Positions 46,845 to 56,941 of a DNA stretch of 64,000 bases are shown here, in pieces. The stretch is from Chlorops oryzae. Taxonomy: Eukaryota; Arthropoda; Insecta; Diptera; Chloropidae. Position numbers and translations under genes: made by a program. The notes below the pieces were generated by a model. That model searched no databases. It saw only the letters and a list, made by a program, of their open reading frames with translations, and was not told the origin of the DNA. The stretch spans positions 6,643,622 through 6,707,621 of the forward strand of contig CM035806.1 of the NCBI GenBank assembly GCA_020466095.1. Direction: 5' to 3'. The first letter of the stretch is position 1, and each line of letters opens with the position of its first letter.

Positions 46845-49087
46845 AAGAGTCTATTGTGTTCCTCACAGGGCTGACTAGAGCTCATTGGTTCGTTAAATGA
46901 TTTCAATAATGAAAAATGCCATTTCATCGTCATTATGACATAGCGTTTATTGAGCTCTCTTAGTTTTCTTTATTTTTTTTTATTATTATTTTTTATTTAT
47001 TTTTTTTTTTCTCTTTTATCAATACCCGCACATCGATTTATATAGGCTTTTTTATGTATTATTTTCGCCTTGCCTATGTATATGAAACACTGCGCTTCCT
47101 CAATTTCAACCCCAATAAATTCTTATTTTCCTCAACTTAAAAATTATTACCTACCGATCTATGGGAAAGCTGCGGATCTATTAGATGCGGCTCGTCGCTT
47201 TAATTTATTGAAAATTAATGGGTCGCTACGAGAGGAGTCTAAAAAAAAAAAAGAAAGAAAGCAAAAAAAAAAAACAAAGCGACATAAATTTGTATCGCCT
47301 TAGAGAGAGCACGGGGTGAGTGCGGGTGAGCGAGTAAAAGTCAAAAGCAACACGAATACGTGTCTGGAATACTGATAAATGCGTGTGTTTTGGTCCAACG
47401 CTTTGCTGAGTACAATTTGACTGGAGCTCACATGGTACATCCTCGAACAAGGAAGAAAACCTACCTGGTGGGGGGAGAAAGCCAGAGTGTGAGAGAGCGA
47501 GCGAGCGAGCGAGGGCAATACGGGCAATTTAATTTATAGAAAGGCCAATTTGAAAGGGTGCTAAAAGTCACTTCTGCAACATGAGAAATTACGCCCGACA
47601 TAACTGCTCCATTGTTGAACGAACGAACTCCGCCCAATTGGCCCTGAAAATGACGTATGTATCAATCCAGAGGGAAATTTCAACAACAAAAACAAAATAT
47701 ATTGTATGTATAAAAAAAAAATGTTAAATGAATGGTGGGGTTTGGGGGAAAATGGAGGGGGGTCAAACGAATTTCAACTCCATAGAATGCAAGCCCATCA
47801 ATGGCAGAAATCAAATGGCAGTGAAGCTGCAGCATATGGTCGAATGAAAGTCGAGCCATCGACTGCACGAAAGCATCGATATCGACATCGATTCCGAGCA
47901 TGGATGCAGTTATTTGCAGCAACAAAACCCGAAATTAGGTACGAACCAGTAATGCTCCTTCATACTCAAAATCCAATACACCACGACGACGAGGACGACG
48001 AGGACGACGAGGACGAATAGCAGGTTATGGTGGACACATGCAAAATCTAGGCAAAAGGGGAAAAACTTTACTTACGCCGCCAGTTGGTATTACCTGCTAA
48101 CTTATAGTCGAATCGTCCATGGCAGTCGTAGGATAAGAAAAAAACAATAAGAACAACAACAACAAAAAAAGAAACCAATGCATTCTGAAGGTAAAATAGT
48201 CCTGGATGCTAATGCAAACCAATTCATCCGGAACAGGCAGGCCAACCAAAAAGGACAATCGCAGGGGAATATGAATGGGCAAGGTAATGGGAATACTTAG
48301 TTGTGCTGCCCGATGCCGCCGGTCCTTCTCCTCCTGCTGTGTTCTGGGAATGAGTGGAAAAATGCAAATTCAAGAATGTTTCATGGCGCTCTGGAATCGC
48401 TTGGGCAGAAGCTAAGGCCCAAGCTAAGCGATGGAAGACATCTCGTCGCTTCAGCCATCGATATGGTAAATTTGTGCTCAGTGTGTGTGTGTGTGTGTGT
48501 TTGTGTGTGCTCGGTAACCATGAAATGTGCTTGAAACTTGGAATCGTTCTTTTTTTTTTTGCCCAGAAGAATCATTCTCGGTCAATGCCATTCAATAGGA
48601 AATTTTTAGCTTCCGAGAATGAGCAAGCTTCGTGCACACCGTAATGGTCTACACTGTCAAATGCTTCCAAAGGACGTTGAAAAGTGTTTAGCAATGATGC
48701 AAAAATGGAAATGAAAATTTTATGAGTGGAAATTTAATAATTCTACATTGCTCAGCAGATATCAATATGCATACACGAAATCCGCCGGAGTGGAATGGCA
48801 AAACGTAACGGAAAAGAAAACGAACAAGAATAAGAAGAAGCCATCTCCTTTAGGTTTCCTCCATACCGGAAATTGTTGGTTTATCATTGCATGCCTTTAA
48901 GTTATTTGATTTTTAGTTTTTTGTTACAAATTTAAGGATATAACCACGGTGGATACGAGTTCCATTCCAATAGCGAGGCTTAAGGAATTGCATAAGCCCT
49001 AAAAGTGTTATTTTTATATATATATATTTTTTTTTTTTTTGAATAATAGAATATATAGGAATGCAACAGAATTGAGTCTTCATGCTA

Positions 49088-49275
49088 TGTACATTAGGGT
49101 GGGTCGATTTGTATGGAGCGAAAATGGGTTTCATGAAACCCAAAAGCAATATTTTGAGGTTGATTTGCGCGAGCTAGGGATTCATTTTAGACCCTAGGTT
49201 TGTAGGCAAAATTTTCTTAGAATTTCATCTAGTTTACGTTTTTCGAAAAAAAAAATCGACCCACCCTAATGTACA
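49088..49275. mobile_element. 188-bp MITE with near-perfect TIRs
   Basis: TGTACATTAGGGTGGGTCGA (continuing TTT) is the exact inverse of AAATCGACCCACCCTAATGT plus ACA, giving 23 perfect bases. The interior is AT-rich and non-coding. Confidence 0.9.
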
Positions 49276-50194
49276 CATATAGTAATATTGTTTGGTACGA
49301 GTGTCTCCATGATGGTTATACAATTTTTTTAAATCTATTTATATGGTAAAAAGAAAAGAAGAAAAACACACTCAAGTGTCCTCATGACAGCTGTACATTT
49401 TTTTCCTGCCCGCGATACAATACAATCAAAAATAGTAAGGTGGATTGAATGATTTTCTTCAAACATCCTTGCCTAGTCCATACGGATCCTGCTTTGTTCC
49501 TTTCGACATCGTTACATTTTAGATTTCATTAGGCTTTCACAATCGACTTGATCGGGATTGCCATGAAGGGAAATTATGTAAACATTTACAATAGTTCCAT
49601 GTCAGATAACATGTCCCAATAAGGAGACTTGGAATTTATTTTTTTCAGTTATAATTTTCTTCTTTTTTTTTCTCTTCGAAAGAAAAACTTTTCCGCAAGT
49701 GGGTATTCCTTCATGGTAGAGATTTTTTCCCTGCCTGTTCAGTGCCTTCTAAGAGAACATCTGCATTTTATCGCTTCATTGGTTCATGAGGAAGTATTTT
49801 GATGAGGACAAACTCCGTTACAAAGTTGCCTTGGATGAAGAAGGACTGGGATTCAATTGGCGGTTCGGCCGTCAGTTTTTTTTTTTTCCTCTCCATCTCA
49901 TTTAGTGACCTTCTATGCTGGAATGTTGAGAGAAAAGAATGGATTTTTTTGGTGAAAAGAGCTGGCTACAGAGGTCTTTTTTTTTTTTTTAAGTAGTTCA
50001 GTTGTCTGCCGGGGGGTTAGTTTCCTTGAAGGACCCCAATTGACTTAGAGGTTTTGTCCGAGGCTTTTTTTAAATTGATATTTCGAAATGGTTTTTCACA
50101 AGTCTTTTCTTCTATCGCTTATCGCTTTCTGCAGCCATTCAATACTCTAGCATAGAAAATTTGTTAAAATTTTCTCCATTCTGTATACTTTCAG

Positions 50195-50388
50195 TGAACT
50201 CGAGAACCTTGCCGCATCCACGTCACAATAACAACGCTGGAAATATTATGGATCACCGTGCACGTGATGATCAAATGCTGCTCACGAATGGCAAAGGCAT
50301 CTATATTCCGTCCCCATCGCCAGCGCCACCTCCAGATGGCTCCTATTATAACATGAACAGCGATAGATATTTGTCATATCCACCAATG
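50195..50388 (+). CDS. Internal exon 3 of the receptor-like protein
   Basis: The exon follows a TTTCAG acceptor and ends before GTGAGT. With the single G carried from exon 2 it reads VNSRTLPHPRHNNNAGN, then MDHRARDDQMLLTNGKG, then IYIPSPSPAPPPDGSYYN and MNSDRYLSYPPM. It enters in phase 1 and exits in phase 0. The PSPAPPP run matches a PxxP-type SH3 ligand, and four tyrosines follow within about 20 residues (IYIP, SYYN, RYLSY). Asn and His runs are common in fly intracellular tails. There is no stop, so the protein continues in an exon beyond 50388. I found no convincing continuation before 64000, which implies a downstream intron of at least 13.6 kb. Family assignment is as uncertain as for exon 1. 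Confidence 0.85.
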
Positions 50389-51287
50389 GTGAGTACGGCT
50401 TTTAAGCAAATTATATTTCAATGGGGCCGAGGGTAGGAGTAGAACAACGAACAAGAACAAGCTTGAAATTGATGGTGGGTTGGTATTTTTGACTCCATAT
50501 ACCATATTCGCGGAGAACACACAGAAAGAAGAACGCTCGAAATCGGGTCGTTGGTCAGTTGCTTTCATAGTTTTCGTTGAATTTACTTCATGTTTTTAAA
50601 TTTTTTTTTTTTTTTTTTCTGGGAATTGTGCGAAAAAACACAAAAAACTAGGGAGCAGGCAAAACTTTGAACATTTTTCAAAACATCGATTTCGATTCGC
50701 ATGGAATTATGCTTTTGTTCTCCGTGCCGCACCAAATTCATTCGCTCATTTTCATGGCAATTTCGTTTCGTTTGTTGGGCGAACGCACCGAGGTCCTTCG
50801 CTGCGAATTTTTTCCGATTTTTATTGTCTATGGTGTGGTAAGAAATTACTTAGCACAATTAGTCAAATATCGCTAAGCGGGGAAAATGTGTAAGAGAGCG
50901 AGAGGGAGAGAGAGAAAATAACTTTTCATATAAATTTTCTTCTTTTTCTTCTTCTCGTTTGCAAACTTTTCTTCGCTCGGAGTTTTCAAATTTTTAATGA
51001 AATTTATTGCATCGGCAATGGTGTTAATTAATGGGTGAGAGGGTGAATTCGAAGTGTCGTTCACATGGACAACAATATTCTCTAATGAATTCTACTGATA
51101 TTTATGTTTAGATATCCCTGTCTCTTTTTCCAAGCACATCCACTGTCAATCTATCCCTTTATAACTCTTTTTCTCCTTATGTTACTCTGATTTATTTGCA
51201 GTTCAAGGACAAATGATTTCCTTTTTTAATAATTAAAAATGCCTCTTCCCATTGTTTTATACAAAATGTTTCATCAATTCGTTAGCC

Positions 51288-51353
51288 AGGACGTATACGT
51301 AATGTTGCGTGCTGCAAAGTTTTTCAAAATGGCATTACTCATACGTCGGGTGC
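51288..51353 (-). repeat. Short dispersed repeat with two palindromic motifs, copy 2
   Basis: In reverse it matches 33338-33407: ACCCGACGTATGAGTAATG and ACATTACGTATACGTCCTG are conserved, while the middle diverges. A further partial motif, ATTACTCATACGTCGTG, lies near 58391. Confidence 0.7.
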
Positions 51354-51774
51354 TTAAACTTAAAATTTTCGTCCAAGGGCCACAATTATGTATGTATCAC
51401 TAAGAAGTATGAAAACTAGATTGCGACAGATTCTCAGACCTACTGAATTTTTGTTTGAAATTTGATAAAAATGCAGAACCCTTGACCTTAGGACGATCTG
51501 CTCCGAAATCGCAGCAGACTCTTTAACCGTCCGGTCGGTGACTAAACTTTGAACAAAGAAGGTATCCAGTTAATGAAGAGCTAATAAATGCTATTGAATA
51601 ATTCTGTGGCAATATGGAAGAGTGGCTTCAATCGAAATAAGCGTGAAATTAGTTAATGGCTTTGAAGCCCATTTGAAGGCCATGTGTGCTCAATTCATTT
51701 TCATAAATCATGATTCTGTAAATGCAAATCCTTTACTTTTTAGCTTATGTATTTTTTTTTTAAGTCTTTTGCTT

Positions 51775-51893
51775 AAGGAATTATCTCTAGTTCTATCAGA
51801 AATGAAAAACTTTATACTTATAAAAAAAAACACCTCAAAATTTCTGATTCATTTCTCAAGCGTTTTTATATGAAGTTTTTCATTTAGAAAAAA
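51775..51893 (+). mobile_element. Fragment of the GGCTATCTCCAG family
   Basis: ATTATCTCTAGTTCTATCAG followed by AAATGAAAAACTT and TTTCTGATTCATTTCTCAAG matches the left part of the 33895-34262 element. No right end is visible. Confidence 0.6.
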
Positions 51894-52889
51894 GCTGAAG
51901 ACACCTTATGTGCACTTAAATTGGTTCATTTATTCTGAATTTTCAATTGAAGTGTGAGTAAATAGAAAATTCACATATCGATAAAATGCGTAAGTAGAAA
52001 AACTCGAATGTCTCAAAGCAGAAATTTTGAATTGAGCTACTCGTCCATATTGCTTGCATACAGAATTAATTGCACAAAAAAATTTGACGGAAATTTTGTA
52101 TCAAAATACTTGCAATTTCTGTTGATAACAAGTTATTTCGTTCTTCCTGCGGAAAAAGGAAAACAACCAATTATTGAGCGAACGGCTAAACTATTCTATA
52201 GCCACAAGGTGCATTTAAGGATGTTTTTGTCAGGCGATCCAGCGTCTGGCACTTTTCCAAGTTTTTAAAATCAATTTGAAGTCCTTTTAATTAACTTTGC
52301 TTTATAACGATAGACAGGCAGACAGCTACAAATTTAACATCTCTATGACGGTATACACTTCAAAATATATGTAGGTACTTTGCATGCCGTGTGTAGGTAT
52401 TTTTGTATAATCTTTACTGAGTTGACTTGAACGATTCACACGCATAAAAAAAGTCAATAGATTTATAAAACAGAGTTTGTAAAAAAAAAGGGGAATGAGA
52501 GGCTCAGAAAATCACAGAAATATAAATCTCAGACTGAAAATAATTTTTATTTTAAAATTTTAACGCAAGCGATTATCATTGTTTTTCAGTTTTCATTTCA
52601 TCGTATTCTCACTGAACAACAAAAAAAAAAAACAGAAAAAAAAGGATTCAATTGAAATTGATATTTGTTTTAATGGAGAAAATAGAAATTGAATTTTGAT
52701 TTTAATTTCTGAACGAAAATGAAAAAGTCCTCGTTGCAGTACTTGTATTTTATCATAGAAAGAGATACCTTTAGAGATACATTGGTCTGAGGAAAAAATG
52801 AATGCATGGCAATGTTATTATTATTATTATTATTAATGTTGGGGAGTAATGCGCACCGCGACCACAAAGGATCTATTGTGCTAACCCCA

Positions 52890-53400
52890 GTGGTTCTTTA
52901 TTTCTCCATCCTTAGACTCTTTATGAAGTTGAGCACTGTGAACGGTTTAAAGACTTTCCAAAATTTGCAGGGGGCGATCATTGCGTCCCCAAAGTGGAAC
53001 AGCCTGCGGCTGCTCAGTGAAGGGCAGTTTCTTCGTCCATTTCACAGAATCGGCATGTTGGTTCATTTGAGAGGCCTATCTTTTTAAGATGATATCTCAA
53101 ATTTGCAGTGCCCCGTCAGGTATCCGGTTAGGATTTTTAGATCCTCTCTGCCAAGGCAAAGTAGTCTCGTTGAGACGTTTTCGTTGGGATTGATGAATCG
53201 TTTAGCCTGCCTTTGACCTTTTGAGTTCATCCAGGATGCTTTAAGGCATCTATGTTCCCAAATCCGAATAAATTCTGCATTTATATCTCAATGTTTGTTT
53301 TGACAAGGTGCCGCTTCTTCCGGACTATGCGGCCAAACAATCTTACGTCACTAAGGCCTCTACGGGCAAACCTCTTTGATAAATTAAGTCCGAATTTGGA
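52890..53400 (-). mobile_element. Decayed non-LTR retrotransposon, C-terminal ORF2 end
   Basis: Read on the minus strand, the translation carries the run LGREDLKILTGYLTGHC and, in a shifted frame, a zinc-knuckle-like CRFCEMDEETALH. This is the layout that follows RNase H in Jockey/LOA-type LINE ORF2 proteins (family knowledge). There is a frameshift between the two parts and stops follow each, so the copy is dead. Upstream, FARRGL may be a remnant of the RNase H end. The more complete 5' part is missing. Confidence 0.65.
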
Positions 53401-53812
53401 GATTCGTAAGATCGCGAGATGACATGAAAGGATCTTTCCTTTGACTCTCAATAGCCCAATTCACTATTTTGATATGTTTTCCTCACATGAGGATTATTAT
53501 TTCGTTTTCGATTGAGTTGACATAGTTTCCTTATCAAGGATTTAATGGCTTTATTATAAGCTAATTTTCAATATTTTGGCAATTTCAGCAGACTTATTTT
53601 CATTAATAAAGATCTTGGCAACAATTCGCTTTTCGTCTGTGGTCCAATCTTTTCCAGATATCATTTCATTTTTTAATAAGTTTGAAAAACAATAAAAAAA
53701 CCAAGATTTACATAAGCAAAGCATGATGGTAACGGTACAAAATATGCTTCAATAGAAGCTGCATGTTCTCACGCCACAGCGGATCTTGAAAAATTCAACC
53801 TTTAACCCTGTA

Positions 53813-53962
53813 GTTCCGTCTCTAGATACACGTTTTTCGAACAAATTACAAAAAAAAAAAACTAATAATAATAATTTCAAATTCGTGTTTTTCTACCCAA
53901 AATTAGATATATCTGAATTTTTCATTGAAAAAAACAAAAAAATTGTGGCATTAGAGGGTTAA
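53813..53962. mobile_element. 150-bp TTAA MITE
   Basis: The left end is TTAACCCTGTAGTTCC and the right end (inverted) TTAACCCTCTAATGCC, 13 of 16 matching, with TTAA at both edges. It resembles the 45211 and 12515 ends. It is AT-rich inside and non-coding. Confidence 0.6.
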
Positions 53963-54017
53963 CGTCAAGAGTAGCAAATACTTCAAAAATATAACTTATT
54001 AGAATTTTTCCATAGCT

Positions 54018-54545
54018 GTATGTTCAAATATCAAATTTCATCACAATCAAGGTTGTCATAGAATCCGATAGCTGTCGGAATTGGAATTTTAGTCGACTGA
54101 ATATTCATATTTATCTGATAAAAAGCCCCGGATAAAGCCGGGTTCTGTACAACTAAGAGCCGATAATGGTTCCGATTTAAAACCAAAAACGACAAAATTT
54201 TTAAATTCTGTATGAAATTTCGATCGGTTTTAATTCCGATTTCGACAGCTATCGGATTCTGTGACACCCCTGAATATCTTGAAAATTCAGATTAAAGAGC
54301 AGTTGTTGTGATTGTGAAAAAAAATGGTCATATCTGGTCCATTCTCGAACTTGTGCTCGCTCATGTCCCCACGAGCACGATCATCAGATTTCTTCAGCAT
54401 AGCTCAACTCTTTCCATAAGAAATTTGTTCACAAACCGACGGACCCGAGGACATACATGGCTAAATCGAATCTCCTGGTGACGCTGATCATTCCTATATG
54501 TATATATTTTGTATGGCCTATACATATGCCCCTCAACAAAGGGTA
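54018..54545 (+). mobile_element. Dispersed repeat D, copy 2, interrupted
   Basis: It matches 9519-10135 from TGTTCAAATATCAAA through CATGTCCCC.CGAGCACG and GGCTAAATCGAATCTCC to CTCAACAAAGGGTATA. It lacks the GACA expansion and contains a 224-bp insertion (54049-54272). Confidence 0.7.
54049..54272. mobile_element. 224-bp MITE inserted in repeat D
   Basis: The left arm has GAATCCGATAGCTGTCGGAA and the right arm, inverted, GAATCCGATAGCTGTCGAAA; pairing extends to about 40 bases with roughly six mismatches. Repeat D copy 1 (about 9535-9550) runs across the same point without it. Confidence 0.75.
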
Positions 54546-55589
54546 TAGATATTGAACCAATTTTTTTACACCATTTTTTTTTTTTTTTGTTTTTTTAACT
54601 TTCTCAAATTTTAAATTCGATTTTTCGAAACATAGTTTTTTTGGCTACACGAGCAGCATCTATCGCCGGTGCGACGATGTAGAAAATTTTCTAACGTCGT
54701 ATCAGAAAAAAGTAAAAATAAATAAATTACAAGAATAAAATCTAAAAATTAACAACCCAAAAACAAAAACAAAAAAAAAAACGCATTTCATTTAACAATA
54801 AAGCTCGTGGCTGTGCATTGTAAAATCACATTTTTTTGTGCCAAAAAGCACTCTTCTGCAACATTTCCTATCGTTTTGCTATTCATTTCGGTTTGCTGAA
54901 CTCTTCTATTTTCTTGCTATCGTTTTATTTTCTTTTGCTCGAATGTCATTTCAGTCTTGTTTGCTCTGGTTAAGCAAATACTTAAATCCTTCTTTTGAAA
55001 TTTTCCACACGCAGTTCTTTCACTGTCGCGGCCGCTGCTGCAGCTCCGGCTACGGCTTCTGCTCTTGATGCTGCTGCTCCTGCTCCTGCTCTCGCAGCGA
55101 ACTCTTTCAATTCCACTTCATATGTTTTTAATTTGCACATTAAATGCAACAAAGTTCGTTTTAAATAGAAACAGAATTCAGATCTTACAGCTGCAGCGTC
55201 AGCGTCAGCCCCAGTCCCAGCAGCTCCAGCTCCATCTCCATCTCCAGCGTAAGCTCCTGTATCGCAGGATGACATAAAGCGTTGCGGTTCTGGCTGCTCT
55301 CCTGTAGCGCCACCAATCCGACTAGCTGACGTGATATCGCCGCATCTCGCCTTTCTGCGTTGCAACGTGGCATGTTTTAAAAGCTGACTGCTTACTTCTT
55401 GTTGCGAGTGCAATTGAAACTGACACTGCGAAAAATTGTTATTGACACTAAGTTTGGTATTAAGCAGAAACAAAAAGTTAAGCGAAACGCAAAACGGGGC
55501 GCGAGGAGCGCCGGGGCGGGACGCATGAAAGCAATTCCGAAACAACTTTGAATGAGATGCCGGATGGAGAAATTCGTGTTCAAGCTTCA

Positions 55590-56154
55590 CTAGAGAGATA
55601 TGGGAGTGCTTTGGCGCTTTTTTCTTTTACCCCTTTTTCGTTTTCTTTTCTCTTCGTTTTCTTCCTCTTAAACAAAAAAAAAAATAAAAAAAAAAAAAAA
55701 AATAAAGAAGAACTACAAAAATATTTTTATAAAGTTCAAATTAAGAAAGAATCAACGGCTTTATACGCTCAACAGTGCAAGAAGTGAATTTTATTCGAGG
55801 CTTTTATATCGAAAAGGATTCAAAGTCGAGTTTCTTTAACCAATGAACCTGCTGGCAATTTACGTACATATATGATTTCATTGTCGTTCATACGAAGACG
55901 GTATGTTTTTAACAACTATAAGAGGTGAATTCAGGTGAAAGGTGGACTTTTGACATCGGATTATTTTCGATTTTAGCCCGCGTCGTGCACTGGGTTCGAG
56001 AACGCACGCCTTTTTGGGGTTAGTTAAAAATTTAATTTTTTACAATTTAAAATCTCCGTAATTTCCCTGCCGATGAAGTGATTTAGTTTTTTATACACCA
56101 CATGCGGAACCTGTATGGCTTTCGGGCTTGGCAAACCAGGGTACCCTAGCCAGA
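55590..56154. repeat. Direct duplication, left copy
   Basis: It matches 56392-56941 almost base for base from AAGTTCAAATTAAGAAAG through GCGTCGTGCACTGGGTTCG to GGGTACCCTAGCCA. The 237-bp segment between the copies is dispersed repeat B. The unit starts near TGGGAG and ends CCA, so an LTR pair is conceivable, but no target duplication or primer-binding site was found. Confidence 0.8.
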
Positions 56155-56391
56155 GCTGTAAATGAATCAATCATTTCAAGATTGATTCAAGAATCAATCA
56201 CAGCCTGATTAGAAAAAAAAGATTTAATTCATTTTACTTGAAAATCATGAAGATTTAAATCTGATTTAATTCTTTGATGATTGCCTTAAGATGATTATAT
56301 AAATCACTTTTCTGCAATCAATGGGGATTTATCATTTGAATTGTCAATTCCATTTATTTAATCACAAAGGATTTGAAAATTGTTTATTCAT
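56155..56391 (+). mobile_element. Dispersed repeat B, copy 2
   Basis: It begins AGAGCTGTAAATGAATCAAT and matches the reverse of 7241-7450 up to about 56350. It sits exactly between the two duplicated blocks. Confidence 0.75.
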
Positions 56392-56941
56392 AGAGAATGG
56401 GAGTTTATCGCTTTTTTTTACCCATTTTCGTTTTCTTTTCTCTTGTTTTCTTCCTCTTAAACAAAAAATAATATTAAAAAATAAAAAAATAAAGAAGAAT
56501 TTTTCAAAAATATTTTTATAAAGTTCAAATTAAGAAAGAATCAACGGCTTTATACGCTCAACAGTGAAGAGTGAATTTTATTCGAGGCTTTTATATCGAA
56601 AAGGATTCAAAGTCGAGTTTCTTTAACAATGAACCTGCTGGCAATTTACGTACATATATGATTTCATTGTCGTTCATACGAAGACGGTATGTTTTTAACA
56701 ACTATAAGGAGGTGTATTCAGGTGAAAGGTGGACTTTTGACATCGGATTATTTTCGATTTTAGCCCGCGTCGTGCACTGGGTTCGAGAACGCACGCCTTT
56801 TTGGGGTTAGTTAAAAATTTAATTTTTTACAAACTTAAAATCTCCGTAATTTCCCTGCCGATGAAGTGATTTAGTTTTTTATACACCACATGCGGAACCT
56901 GTATGGCTTTCGGGCTTGGCAAACCGGGTACCCTAGCCAAT
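56392..56941. repeat. Direct duplication, right copy
   Basis: The right-hand partner of 55590-56154. It differs mainly in A/T-run lengths and small indels, which points to a fairly recent origin. Confidence 0.8.

Larger units (their letters stand above)
40869..50194 (+). other. Intron between exons 2 and 3 (9.3 kb)
   Basis: The intron begins GTGAGT and ends TTTCAG at 50194. It holds two of the three 745-bp TTAA elements, a 221-bp TTAA MITE, a CCCAGC element with a tRNA-like module, a 188-bp palindromic MITE, and a fragment related to the 16.8-kb element; each is listed separately. The stretches 42736-45210 and 46845-49087 show only microsatellites (a GACGAG run near 47990, a TG run near 48482), poly-A/T tracts and chance reading frames. 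The sequence at 43970-44500 is more GC-rich than its surroundings, but I cannot assign anything to it. Confidence 0.75.

Noticed and set aside
54982..55590. 202-codon minus-strand frame rich in Ala and Gly
   Set aside because: The GAGAAA run comes from GCT/CTG-rich simple sequence; the remaining part lacks any motif.
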